From contig JAFMMM010000005.1 of assembly GCA_017859815.1 (NCBI GenBank), positions 1 to 44,996 of the forward strand: a DNA stretch of 44,996 nucleotides. Direction: 5' to 3'. The position numbers and the translations under genes are program-made. Below are positions 28,001-36,089 of this stretch, in pieces (the stretch's first letter is position 1; every line of letters starts with the position of its first letter). This DNA comes from Planctomycetota bacterium. Its GTDB lineage: Bacteria; Planctomycetota; Planctomycetia; Planctomycetales; Planctomycetaceae. A model generated the notes under the pieces. It did not search any database, had not been told where the DNA came from, and worked only from the letters and a program-made list of their open reading frames with translations.

Positions 28001-29108
28001 TTCCGGTGCTTCACGGCAAAATCAGGACACAGCTGCTGACGACGGTCAGCAGGATGGAGCCGAAGGCATGTCTCCGCAGGACGGCTCCAGGGAACAGCAG
28101 GACCCATCCGGAAAGCAGCAATCCGGCAAGCCCAAATCGGGCGATGGCCAGTCAGAGCCAAGTTCAAACGAGCAGTCCGGTGACCCATCTCCAAAGAGCA
28201 CTCAGGATTCCAACGCGGGACCAGCTCAGAACTCTGAAGCTCAGTCGACAGCAGATTCCGCTGAAGCGGCAAAGACTTCACAGGAGTCCGAGAACGGACA
28301 ACCTGGCAGCCAGCAGCAGAACTCACAGAAGGACAGTCAGAGGAATTCGCAGCAGTCTCAGGGCTCCCAAAAACAGTCCGGAGGCGACTCTCAGCAGGGA
28401 AGTGATCAGGGCGGCGGGAAAAAGCCTCAGGGCGGTGAAGGAGGAGGAGGCCAGCAACCGGGCGGCGGTGGACAGGGACCGACCGGCAAGCCGGGAGCCT
28501 CGGGAGGTGTCCATTCGGGCAATGGAAAGCCCGGTAGCGAGACCGCCGAATTCACTGAACCCGAGCCGAACGGCAAGTCGCCTGTCCCTGAACCGGGAAG
28601 CGGCGTCGGGGGAGCGGCAACGGATCCCGATGCTCCTGAAGGTTCAGAGGGGAGTGCAGATCAGACGTCACCGCAGACGCAGGACCAGACAAAACCGGAC
28701 CCTCAGGAGGTCGACCGTGCAGCGAAAGCAGCGAACCTCGCCCTCCGTAGAATTCGCCAGGATCTCGATCGAGGTCGAGTGGACAAACAACTGCTTGAAG
28801 AACTCGGCTGGACCGAACAGCAATTGCAGGACTTTACCGATCGGATGGAAAAGCGTTTGCAGGAGCGAAGCCTGAACAGCCAGCAGCAGCAGGAGCAGAC
28901 GCTCTCCCAGAAATCCTTCGATGAAATGTTGCGTAGTCTGGATCTTCAATCTTCAGGATCGTCGAGGATCGGCGATTCCTCTCGGGATCGTGATCGCGTG
29001 GATACGACGCTACGAAGGTCAGTTCCGCCCGCAAAATATCGACAGGCTTTTGAAGCCTACCAGCGTTCGCTGTCCGGAGCGTCGCGAAAGTCTCCGCCCG
29101 GAAAGTAA
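25074..29108 (+). CDS. Large DUF4175-like membrane protein with ~665-residue disordered linker
   Basis: I start at GTG 25074 because AGGTG lies 6 bases upstream; an in-frame GTG at 24957 would add 39 residues without a signal. The 1344-residue protein has three predicted membrane helices (about 35-57, 70-90 and 161-181) with a helical segment between the second and third, then a long beta-rich exported region with Ig-like turns (PVQAGDVVTCYAEARDN and similar). Residues about 545-1209 are extreme low complexity: Asp/Glu/Gln/Asn/Pro/Ser first, then Gly/Ser/Gln with Lys. The last ~135 residues are helical (LALRRIRQDLDRG, EELGWTEQQLQDF) and end in VPPAKYRQAFEAYQRSLSG. The helix layout resembles DUF4175-type planctomycete proteins and the minus-strand protein at 31814-34219. 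Function is unknown; an envelope scaffold is my inference. Confidence 0.85.
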   Translation: MSAAHETNDSSRFVQPEEFIQHQLQRARNRIQATDVLGALVVAGLILVGYVLLFTLLDHWVVDGGFNAGTRAVMLLTVLVGCLALIYRFVFRRLNSSVNPLFAARMLDDSIKSSRGSLLALVDLRNSKQPATVAVRRTLETRAASGLNQLELDEVIDRTWLIRGSLALFLVTLLTCLYAVFSPKSISLLRPLSLAGVTVATRTQLDSIEPGSTTVTAGSWLDFRVDVSGDIPDQVQLFYSTEDRRFVHEPLTLQPTDDEHRFEASLAGEQNRGLRQNLTYFVRAGDASSQVFTITVVQPPAATLNSVTYQYPGYMQLPEHSSTDAAIRTWEDTVISLQATSNVPLRDAVLQLSDDPEFPGGLEEISLSISGLEITGKWQIAARSDGSFPAFCRIQVTDKEGSQNPSPTVYPIEVRRDQPPLVRLLDPTADLQVPRNAVVPFLVQAEDPDFLLRNVSLHYAINGQPPQPAEYLMEASREGAIREWIGAYELQLSQQPVQAGDVVTCYAEARDNRPPLGSAARSTTIRLQITAEVSEEQVAEQLRQDREIQQQMKQSQETPTEPRTESEQDAPPEPNSQQSDADGSNAPDAAGKSETDRRNSDGAEQQSDSAAQQQSPATDRNSDDAASGSASDMPSDTHETDAMPTENSSDEESSRGPADDNEALQQLINQLNRDAAMTDSNQAIQDQNDSQDQPNDGSTEDRQPTDQDQQIPQDGIADARPDDNGLQNPNSPSDDGMPNDPGKENGNDSPDSNPMDDAPTQPDPDSAAPATTDPEDKQSGESNSQSTDDPTREQPAQSESGTSPADEDPQNSADSPNQSASGEQQKTNDEGTPATGDDADSRPDENTTQPAGPQSNDERQDMSGDKQANPGNADEQGNPDSSASSQDQNSSSSQSGSESESSNSGDSSSSSGNQNSQGQSGSPTKSPADANGSSGGDAAGSQSKGGESSSGSKGTQGNEGSKASNSPSQDSSSESGSGASRQNQDTAADDGQQDGAEGMSPQDGSREQQDPSGKQQSGKPKSGDGQSEPSSNEQSGDPSPKSTQDSNAGPAQNSEAQSTADSAEAAKTSQESENGQPGSQQQNSQKDSQRNSQQSQGSQKQSGGDSQQGSDQGGGKKPQGGEGGGGQQPGGGGQGPTGKPGASGGVHSGNGKPGSETAEFTEPEPNGKSPVPEPGSGVGGAATDPDAPEGSEGSADQTSPQTQDQTKPDPQEVDRAAKAANLALRRIRQDLDRGRVDKQLLEELGWTEQQLQDFTDRMEKRLQERSLNSQQQQEQTLSQKSFDEMLRSLDLQSSGSSRIGDSSRDRDRVDTTLRRSVPPAKYRQAFEAYQRSLSGASRKSPPGK
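26690..28700 (+). other. Low-complexity coding region (disordered linker)
   Basis: About 2 kb inside the large membrane protein gene encodes Asp, Glu, Gln, Asn, Ser, Pro and Gly almost exclusively. All six frames are open over long stretches because of the composition, which creates misleading antisense and shifted frames (for example 27382-28326 minus and 27661-28875 plus). The first half is strongly acidic; the second adds Gly, Ser and Lys. Confidence 0.9.
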
Positions 29109-29127
29109 TTCTCACCGATACAACATT

Positions 29128-29165
29128 AAAAAAAAAACGCCGCACATGAGTGCGGCGTTTTCATT
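29128..29165. terminator. Perfect bidirectional intrinsic terminator
   Basis: AAAACGCCGCAC (29134-29145) pairs with GTGCGGCGTTTT (29150-29161) around an ATGA loop: a 12-base perfect stem. A 10-base A-run lies to the left and TTTT to the right. It should stop the large plus-strand gene ending at 29108 and, read on the minus strand with ten U residues, stop the small acidic-protein gene very efficiently. Confidence 0.92.
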
Positions 29166-29342
29166 ACCCTCGCTTAGACAGCCTTTGATGTCGTGGAGAC
29201 TTCGCTGTCGTGGCGAATTGGCTGATCAGGTGATTCAGGCGTTACAACAACGACTCGAAACGAAGCAATGATGCCCGAAAGGGCTGTCTGTTCGTCAGAG
29301 CGTGTCTGCAAACCTGAACTTGAGAGCGACGCTTTACCAGTC

Positions 29343-29654
29343 TTAAGCGGTCTCAAACACTTCTGCGTTCTCGTTTCGCAGATCGTCTTCAACAAACAGA
29401 TTACCGACACTGCCAGGGCCGTGATCGTAGCAATCGTCGTTGTGCCACAGAGGCAGGCCGGCAGCATAGCGTGCTGCAAGCATCATCACTTTTTCTTCAG
29501 AGCCCGGCTTTGCCGCAGTTGGTGCAGACGGGTCTACTCCAAGTGACTTCAGCTCTTCTTCGAACCCTGCATCAAGGTCGTTCAGAAACTCAAAACCCTC
29601 AATCTCAGACAGTGTTTCGAGTCCGGAATCAACCTCTGAAAAAGGTGCCAGCAT
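29343..29654 (-). CDS. Small acidic protein with ARYAAGLPLWH and CYDHG motif
   Basis: The 103-residue protein starts at ATG 29654 with GGAG about 9 bases upstream. The first ~50 residues are acidic and helical (ETLSEIEGFEFLNDLDAGFEEELKSL in two short pieces). The centre holds KVMMLAARYAAGLPLWHND followed directly by DCYDHGPGSVGNL, a compact arrangement of Trp, His, Cys and Tyr that looks like a conserved functional site; from memory of planctomycete proteomes I believe the motif recurs, but I cannot check it. No signal peptide or membrane helix is visible, so it should be cytoplasmic. It sits alone between two large convergent membrane-protein arms, with the strong terminator 180 bases past its stop. 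No known function. Confidence 0.75.
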   Translation of the reverse strand: MLAPFSEVDSGLETLSEIEGFEFLNDLDAGFEEELKSLGVDPSAPTAAKPGSEEKVMMLAARYAAGLPLWHNDDCYDHGPGSVGNLFVEDDLRNENAEVFETA

Positions 29655-30108
29655 TCAGCTACTCCAGTGAGGAAAGGCAGAAATAAAGATCTTCTGTTCC
29701 ATCCCTGGAAGTGATCTGAAGGTCAAACACGCGGAAGCAGCAAGCTGCGAACAAACAGCTGGAAGCCATCAAGGCCAAGCCTGCTTCAACGCGAGGTTTG
29801 AATCCTCTTCAGAAAATGTCACCGCGGCTCTTCCGGCTGGCGACCCTGCGATTCCTTTCGCAAGCGGATTCTTCAGGGAATCGACCGCGTTGTCAACACG
29901 TATTTGAAGATGCCCTGATGATTCGCAGCAACTGCAGTCAAGTCATCTCCCGGCCATCTTCCAGAGTCGCTAAAGACCCCAATCCTCACTGTCTCACAAA
30001 AACCACGCGCCCTATTTTTTCACCAGGGCGCTGCAGATTTGAGACACCCCGTGAGACCTTGATGCCTTCTCACAACCTGCACGGGACCGGCTCGGAGCGA
30101 TATTCGCC
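29655..30108. other. 454-base intergenic region
   Basis: No credible gene is seen. The region carries the promoter of the small acidic-protein gene and, at its right end, the downstream hairpin of the coiled-coil gene (29998-30031). A plus-strand frame of 132 codons (29798-30196) runs into the coiled-coil gene and lacks protein-like composition. Base composition is more AT-rich than the flanking genes. Confidence 0.5.
29998..30031 (-). terminator. Probable intrinsic terminator of coiled-coil gene
   Basis: Read on the minus strand, GCGCCCT and AGGGCGC form a 7-base stem with an 11-base loop, followed by GTGGTTTTTG. It lies about 78 bases past the stop of the coiled-coil gene. An outer repeat, GTCTCAC (29991-29997) and GTGAGAC (30051-30057), encloses the hairpin. 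Confidence 0.6.
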
Positions 30109-31761
30109 TCAGCGCTGCGATTGCGAACGGCGTTGTAATTCCCGTGCCGACTCCAGCAACCTCTCCTGGCGGTGGCTGAGCTCGCTAATCTGTTGACGAA
30201 GTGCTTCCAGACGTTCCGCTGGTACCGTTTGCAGCAGCCGGTCAACTCGCTGGGTGCGTTGATTCACCTGTAGCTGCAGGTTACGGAGCACTTTGATTTC
30301 CGCAATCAGTTCCACCAGTGGTGATTGCTGCGAGTTGGTTCCCTGTTGCTGTTGTGACTGCTGTTGCTGTTGCTGCATGTCCTGCATTTCCTTCTGCATG
30401 ACTTCCACCAGTTGCTTCAGCGCGTCGATCACATCCTGCTGAACCGACTGAGTCAACTCGGACACGTCCGAATCTCGCAGCCACTCCCCTGCACTGTTCA
30501 TATCTGCTTCAATATCCTCTACCGCCAGCAGAATTGCACTGGAAGTGCCGTCTTCCTGCAGTAACGCGACGGTACCCGCACATTCCCGAGCCAGTTCAGT
30601 CTGCTCCTGGGCCACTTCGCGACATCGTGCAAAGGCGAGGTCCAACCACTGATCTTTGGGAACTTCTGCAAGACTGATTGTGCTTTCGTGGATTTGGGTC
30701 TGCACAATCAATAATCGCTGAAATCGGGCTTCCAGAGAGGCCAACATCATCTCCTTCTCTTCCTCACGAAGCTGCCTCAATTGCTCTTCAAGTTTCTCTT
30801 CTGCTTCCCGCAGTTCCTGCAGAGCCTGATCTTCATTCTTTAGCGCCTGATCACGCTGCTGTTCCTGCATCGCGTCGAGTGCCTGCTGCATTTGCTGCTG
30901 AGCCTTCTGCAGTTGTTCCTTCCCCGGGGTTTGAGGCGTATTGGGGGAATTCTGCTGCTGTCCGGAACCGCCCTGCTGTCCGGAGTTTTCAGAGGACTGG
31001 CCTTCAGAAGATTCGGAGTCCCCGGACTGCTCAGATGGCTCGCCATCCTCCCCGGCCTCTGAGTTACCGTTGTTTTCTGAATTTGGTTGACCCTGCTCAT
31101 CCGCACCGGGTTGTGTGCCATCCTGACTGTCTTCGGATTCGCCCTGCTTTCCTTCGCCCTGCTTTCCTTCGCCCTGATCCTCACCGTCGCCATCATGCGA
31201 TTTGATATCTTCCAACAGCGACTCCGCTTCATCGAGGGCCTGTTGCTGCCGGGGCGCAGCATCTGAAGGAGCGGGGGACAGCTGCGTGGAGATTCTCGCC
31301 GCTTTTTGACGTTCCATGACCTGACGAACGTTCTTCAGAACTCCGTTCAGTCGTTCGCGCTCGCGTTCCACACTGCTGCGGCGATCTTCACTTTGCATCA
31401 GGCTTAACAGAGACTGCAGGCTGGCAACAATTTCCTGCTGTTTCTCCGATGCCGCCCCAAGATCACCATCCGACAAGAGCCCAACAGCGTCTTCAATTTT
31501 TTCCCGCAGCAAGTCTTCGCGGCCACGTCCCAGGGCCCGCCGCAGCAGATCAGCGCGCTCCGGATCCTGGCGTGCCATGATATCGGCCATCTGTGTCAGC
31601 ATTTTTTCGAATCGCGCGTAGCGACCGCTGATGGACATCTGTTCATTCTTCAGGTCGCCGGATCCTGTCGCGTCCTCGTCTGATACATCCTGCCCCATGG
31701 CCGAAGTCAGCATGAGTAGCAGGACACTGAATGGCATCAGCAGTCGGCAGTTCCGCAGCAT
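30109..31761 (-). CDS. Secreted coiled-coil/low-complexity protein
   Basis: I use ATG 31761 because GGAG lies 8 bases upstream and it opens a clean signal peptide (LLMPFSVLLLMLTSAMGQ, cleavage near Gly23); an ATG at 31803 lacks these. The ~550-residue product is mainly helical with heptad-like Leu and charged residues (LREAEEKLEEQLRQLREEE, VDRLLQTVPAERLEALR). Two low-complexity parts are visible: an acidic Gly/Glu/Ser/Asn stretch roughly 185-300, and a poly-Gln run near the C-terminal third. I know no family for it. It follows the DUF4175-like gene by 52 bases on the same strand, so the two are likely co-transcribed, and it probably acts outside the cytoplasmic membrane with it. The long coiled coils suggest a structural or scaffolding part. 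Confidence 0.82.
   Translation of the reverse strand: MLRNCRLLMPFSVLLLMLTSAMGQDVSDEDATGSGDLKNEQMSISGRYARFEKMLTQMADIMARQDPERADLLRRALGRGREDLLREKIEDAVGLLSDGDLGAASEKQQEIVASLQSLLSLMQSEDRRSSVERERERLNGVLKNVRQVMERQKAARISTQLSPAPSDAAPRQQQALDEAESLLEDIKSHDGDGEDQGEGKQGEGKQGESEDSQDGTQPGADEQGQPNSENNGNSEAGEDGEPSEQSGDSESSEGQSSENSGQQGGSGQQQNSPNTPQTPGKEQLQKAQQQMQQALDAMQEQQRDQALKNEDQALQELREAEEKLEEQLRQLREEEKEMMLASLEARFQRLLIVQTQIHESTISLAEVPKDQWLDLAFARCREVAQEQTELARECAGTVALLQEDGTSSAILLAVEDIEADMNSAGEWLRDSDVSELTQSVQQDVIDALKQLVEVMQKEMQDMQQQQQQSQQQQGTNSQQSPLVELIAEIKVLRNLQLQVNQRTQRVDRLLQTVPAERLEALRQQISELSHRQERLLESARELQRRSQSQR
31138..31177 (-). repeat. 15-base tandem repeat encoding GEGKQ units
   Basis: Two exact 15-base copies (31138-31152 and 31153-31167) and part of a third encode repeated GEGKQ in the acidic low-complexity part of the coiled-coil protein. 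The frame is kept, so copy number may vary between strains. Confidence 0.8.
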
Positions 31762-31813
31762 TCGAATTCTCCACAAGCTTATCGAGGCATCGATGGCACT
31801 CATTCAACGGGCA

Positions 31814-34219
31814 CTAATTCAACAGGTTGTCGAACAGCTGTTGTTTCTGCAGCTGCCGCGTCTCTTCAAGGATTTTTCGCTGATCTTCTGACAGCTGCCG
31901 GAGATCTCTCAGCGCTTCATGGAACTCGGCAAGGTCCCGCACGTTATCCAGAATGTTTCGCAGTGAGCCAATCAGGTTTCGAACCTGCTGCTGTGAGCTT
32001 GCCAGGGGCGGTGTCAGGCTCTGTCGAGTCTCCGCTGCAACCAGCAGTGCTCCGAGTGCCCGATCTGCCGCCGGCAGTTCATTCGCCGAAGCTGCACGCA
32101 GCGGATCAATAATCCCACTCTGCATGGCTTCGGCATTGTGTAGCGGGATCGCGTTGTTAATCAACTGTCTCATGATCTCTTCGAATGCCAGAACCAGTGC
32201 ATTAATCTCGTTTGCCTGCCGACGCAGGTTATTCGAGGATCGGGAACTGCAGGACACCAGGCTTAAGGTATCTTCCTGAGTTGCCTGATCGGCTGCCGCA
32301 TCTGCGCGAGCAGCCATGGGGTTGTGAAACTCCAGGTCCCGCAGAATCTCCTCCAGTTGAGCGATGACCTCTTCAAACCGCGATCGCAGTGCAATCTCGC
32401 GTGTGTACAGCAGCGACAGTAATTCATCCTCACTAACGATGCGAAATGGCATCGGCGAACTGCGGGTCATCCCGGGCCCGGGGGATGGATTTGCATCAGC
32501 GGCAACCACCGTCAGCGTGACGGCCTGGCCGACAGTCAAAGCGAGCGGTTCCAGATCAAAGACTTCATACGGCTCGCTGGCCGATCGTTGCAAAGTGACG
32601 TCAGGACTGCCTTTTTGAATTCCTCGGCGGAACGGACGCGGTCGCCAGTTTGTTTCATCGTCGACGCGAAATTCCAGTCCCCCGCTCTCCACTCCGTAGT
32701 CATCACGAATTCGTCCAGCGATCGGTATTTTTGCCCGGCGTGTGACCGAGTTCCCAATGTCTGTCATTTGTGCGACAACCACCGGAGCCTGATCCGGTAC
32801 CCCTGTGATCTGTAGAGTTTCCGGACTGACGGTCATCACATTATCCAGATCGTGCAGAAAAAACCGCAGGCTGGTGTTGGAGGGTATCATCAGGACTTCC
32901 GGTGTGTCTGCGGCAAACAGCGACGTGGAGTCCTGCTTCAGGACCGAGACCATCAGCTGCAGTGAAAACCGGATACTTTTTCCGTCGTCGCCAAGCAACG
33001 GCAAATGTTCCAGAATCGTCACGTTGCCTTCGCTGGACGTCACATGTGTGGACTGCTGATCTCCGCGAATCTCAAACCGATCTGTCACGATTCGCGCTGA
33101 CTGCAGGGGCTTTGCGGAAATCGCTGTGATCTGCATCACCGTTCCTTCGGGAAGCGAAATCTCACTGCCCGTCACACTGAGCTGCGTCTCCCGTTGCAGA
33201 TTCCAGCCCGTGTACTCGGGGTAGTCACAGTTGACTTCAATGGAATCGAGACCCGGGGATTGCACGACGTCGACACGCCAGGGTGTCGTATTGCGGAAAT
33301 CCCCGGCCAGCACTTCGATTTCAACAGGCTCCCGCAGTTGCGTGATGACAAAGCGAAAACTGCGTGAATCGGAACCTGCGACCCACGCCCGACTGCGCGA
33401 TCCATCCGCACGCAGGACATCCACACGAATTCGATCGGGAACAATCCATTCCGTGTCTGCGGTGGGACCACCATCCGGTATCACGAATTCCAACTCGAGG
33501 TCCGCCGCTGTTGGATGGGAGTAGCAAAGCTGTCCCGCCCCCGCAAAGGGAATGCGCCGACTACCCGGCTCAGCCACGGCAAATAATTCGACCGCTGTGG
33601 TCCGCTGTCGATAGTTCTCCTGGCAGCTGACAAACGCGTGCCACCACTGACCGGGAATGGATGGACTGATGAGAATGGGTACCAGAACAGACAGCAGCAA
33701 CCCGCCCGACAGTCGGCTTTGCCGATGCAGAGGTGCCACGTCAAACACCTCGGACGGCGAGACTTCCGCGGCCATTCGCCCCGCTTCGTCCACGGATCGC
33801 TGCAACATTTCGCTGCCCCGGCGCGAGTCAGACTTCGCCTTCCCTGCTGCCTCGACCGCCAGAACCAGACGATCTTCAAAACGCGGGAAACGACGTTCCA
33901 CCAGCAAAGCAAGATCGATCCCCGAAAAGCGACAAACCAAGGGCACCACGATGCGGCGAAAAACAACCACGCAGGACCACGAACAGCACAACGCCAACAG
34001 CAGTACTCGAAGACCGCGCGGTAATTCCAGAGTCTGCAGCCAGAACCATCCGGAATCCAACAGCAGAGTCGTCCAGAAATAAATACAGAATCCGCTGACC
34101 AGAATTAACGCTCCGGACAGTGCAGCGCGCTGCCGAATCCCGCGGCGTATCCGGCCGAACAGCAGCGTAATTTCGCCCGGTAAACGAGGAGAACGAGTTT
34201 GAATTTCACTGGACGGCAT
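31814..34219 (-). CDS. DUF4175-like membrane protein
   Basis: The 801-residue protein starts at ATG 34219 with AGGTG about 9 bases upstream. Three predicted membrane helices (about 32-54, 69-95 and 170-186) frame a cytoplasmic helical segment with LALLVERRFPRFEDRLVLAVE and a run resembling the matching segment of the large plus-strand protein. The exported part is beta-rich with Ig-like features (DSIEVNCDYPEYTGWNL, AGRIRDDYGVESGGLEFRVDD, VTLTVVAADANPSPG). The C-terminal ~200 residues are helical and coiled-coil-like (EALRDLRQLSEDQRKILEETR). The architecture fits DUF4175-type proteins, whose function is unknown. It precedes the coiled-coil gene by 52 bases and converges on its probable paralogue at 25074-29108. 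Confidence 0.83.
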   Translation of the reverse strand: MPSSEIQTRSPRLPGEITLLFGRIRRGIRQRAALSGALILVSGFCIYFWTTLLLDSGWFWLQTLELPRGLRVLLLALCCSWSCVVVFRRIVVPLVCRFSGIDLALLVERRFPRFEDRLVLAVEAAGKAKSDSRRGSEMLQRSVDEAGRMAAEVSPSEVFDVAPLHRQSRLSGGLLLSVLVPILISPSIPGQWWHAFVSCQENYRQRTTAVELFAVAEPGSRRIPFAGAGQLCYSHPTAADLELEFVIPDGGPTADTEWIVPDRIRVDVLRADGSRSRAWVAGSDSRSFRFVITQLREPVEIEVLAGDFRNTTPWRVDVVQSPGLDSIEVNCDYPEYTGWNLQRETQLSVTGSEISLPEGTVMQITAISAKPLQSARIVTDRFEIRGDQQSTHVTSSEGNVTILEHLPLLGDDGKSIRFSLQLMVSVLKQDSTSLFAADTPEVLMIPSNTSLRFFLHDLDNVMTVSPETLQITGVPDQAPVVVAQMTDIGNSVTRRAKIPIAGRIRDDYGVESGGLEFRVDDETNWRPRPFRRGIQKGSPDVTLQRSASEPYEVFDLEPLALTVGQAVTLTVVAADANPSPGPGMTRSSPMPFRIVSEDELLSLLYTREIALRSRFEEVIAQLEEILRDLEFHNPMAARADAAADQATQEDTLSLVSCSSRSSNNLRRQANEINALVLAFEEIMRQLINNAIPLHNAEAMQSGIIDPLRAASANELPAADRALGALLVAAETRQSLTPPLASSQQQVRNLIGSLRNILDNVRDLAEFHEALRDLRQLSEDQRKILEETRQLQKQQLFDNLLN

Positions 34220-34499
34220 TGATCACCTGCTGTTGCTGGATTCATCCGAGCGATCCTGAACGCCCCTGCATCGTATCCGTTGTGCGGGGTACCGACGAGT
34301 CAGAAACATCGGGATCCTGCCGAGTCCGGACAGAGAAGTTTCCACTCCGGGAAAAAATTCCGAAGCAGCGTTCTGCCGTCCTGCGACCCTGTTTCCCGCG
34401 CTGGATCTTTGCTAGCGTGGTGCGTTTTTCCGGGAATGCTGCCTCCCATCAGAAGCCGTCCCCAACGTGATTATCCTCCTTCAGTGAACGCTTTCCAAC

Positions 34500-36086
34500 A
34501 TGTCAGGTTCAGACTCCAACGATGCTGGCCATGCAGCAGCAGAAGAACTTGTGCTGGTGCTGGATTTTGGCTCCCAGACAGCTCAGCTGATCGCCCGCCG
34601 CGTTCGAGACCAGAATGTTTTCTGTCAAATTGTCCGTCATGATCTTAGCGCCGCCCGAATCCGTGAATTAAACCCCTCCGGACTGATCTTTTCAGGCGGG
34701 CCGGCAAGTGTGTACGCCGACGGTGCCCCGGCAATTGATCCGGACATCCTCGATCTGGGAATTCCGGTTCTCGGAATCTGTTACGGCATGCAGATCACCT
34801 GCCACACGCTTGGCGGCAGGATCCTGCCGGCGGATTCCCGCGAATTTGGGCGCGCTCCCTGCACACATTCAGCATCGGCAGACACCAATCAACTCTTTCA
34901 CGGACTGCCGGCGACGTTTACGGCGTGGATGAGTCACGGGGATCAGGTGGAAGCTCTCAGCGGCGATTTCGAAACGATCGCCTCAACGGCGACCTGCCCC
35001 AATGCCGCTGTGCGGCATCACAGTCGCCCAATTTACGGATTGCAGTTCCATCCCGAAGTCACACATACAGAATTCGGTGGGCAACTGCTGGGCAACTTTG
35101 TTCGCAGGATCTGCGGCTGTAACGGTACCTGGGAAATCAGCTCCCTGATCGAATTTCAAAAACAGAGAATTCGCGAACAGGTTGGTGACCGGCGTGTGGT
35201 CTGCGGACTCTCCGGCGGCGTGGATTCCTCTGTCGTCGCGGCTCTGATTTCAGAGGCAATCGGTGACCAGCTGTCGTGTATTTTTGTTGACAATGGTCTG
35301 CTGAGAAAAGGCGAGCGGCAGGATGTGGAGGAGCAATTCACGCAGCACTTCAACACCGATCTCCGCGTTGTCGATGCTTCCCACGAATTCCTCAGCGAGC
35401 TTGCCGGCGTTACGGATCCGCAGCAGAAACGACGAATTATCGGTCGGGTATTTATCGAGATCTTTCGCAAAGAAGCCGAATCGATTCCCGATGCCGTCTT
35501 TCTCGCTCAGGGAACACTCTATCCCGATGTGATTGAAAGCGGTGCAAATCCCGATGGCCCCGCCGCGACCATCAAGTTCCACCACAATGTCGGGGGGCTC
35601 CCAGAGGAGCTGGGCTTTGAACTGATTGAACCACTGCGGGATCTGTTCAAAGACGAAGTCCGTCGCATGGGCGAACAGCTCGGCCTGCCGGAACGTATGG
35701 TTTGGAGACATCCGTTTCCCGGTCCGGGACTTGCCGTGCGTTGTCCCGGTGAAGTCAGCGAAGACCGCCTGCAAATCCTTCGTGAAGCGGACGCCATCCT
35801 GATCGATGAGTTGCACAAAAACGACCTTTACCAACAGATTCAACAGGCATTTGTCGTCCTGCTGCCAGTCCAGACCGTAGGGGTCATGGGAGATGACCGT
35901 ACGTACGAATACGTCGCGGCCATACGTGCCATTGAAACAGAAGATTTCATGACCGCGGACTGGTTCCACTTTCCGCAGGACATCCTCGGACACATCTCCA
36001 ACCGGATCATTAATTCCGTACGCGGGATCAATCGTGTGGTCTACGATGTCAGCTCAAAACCCCCTGCAACCATCGAATGGGAATAG
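34500..36086 (+). CDS. guaA: GMP synthase (glutamine-hydrolysing)
   Basis: The 528-residue protein is a complete GuaA, converting XMP, glutamine and ATP to GMP. The glutaminase half has [16 protein letters not shown], the nucleophile Cys94 in GICYGMQ, and the His-Glu pair in [10 protein letters not shown]. The ATP-pyrophosphatase half has the P-loop [26 protein letters not shown] and [13 protein letters not shown]. The dimerisation domain ends in [27 protein letters not shown] (shown in part by [15 protein letters not shown]), the universal GuaA C-terminus. Length and motifs are normal. The stop lies 3 bases before the TTG start of the cinA-like gene, so the two are co-transcribed and probably translationally coupled. 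The 280 bases upstream hold no other gene. Confidence 0.98.
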   Translation: MSGSDSNDAGHAAAEELVLVLDFGSQTAQLIARRVRDQNVFCQIVRHDLSAARIRELNPSGLIFSGGPASVYADGAPAIDPDILDLGIPVLGICYGMQITCHTLGGRILPADSREFGRAPCTHSASADTNQLFHGLPATFTAWMSHGDQVEALSGDFETIASTATCPNAAVRHHSRPIYGLQFHPEVTHTEFGGQLLGNFVRRICGCNGTWEISSLIEFQKQRIREQVGDRRVVCGLSGGVDSSVVAALISEAIGDQLSCIFVDNGLLRKGERQDVEEQFTQHFNTDLRVVDASHEFLSELAGVTDPQQKRRIIGRVFIEIFRKEAESIPDAVFLAQGTLYPDVIESGANPDGPAATIKFHHNVGGLPEELGFELIEPLRDLFKDEVRRMGEQLGLPERMVWRHPFPGPGLAVRCPGEVSEDRLQILREADAILIDELHKNDLYQQIQQAFVVLLPVQTVGVMGDDRTYEYVAAIRAIETEDFMTADWFHFPQDILGHISNRIINSVRGINRVVYDVSSKPPATIEWE

Positions 36087-36089
36087 GCC

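Noticed and set aside
27382-28875. Long antisense and shifted frames (315 and 405 codons) inside the large membrane protein gene
   Set aside because: They are a by-product of the low-complexity coding region, have biased Arg/Pro/His-rich translations and no start signals.
29798-30196. 132-codon plus-strand frame between the small protein and the coiled-coil gene
   Set aside because: It overlaps the end of the coiled-coil gene and its terminator, and its translation is Arg/Ser/Cys-rich without any pattern.
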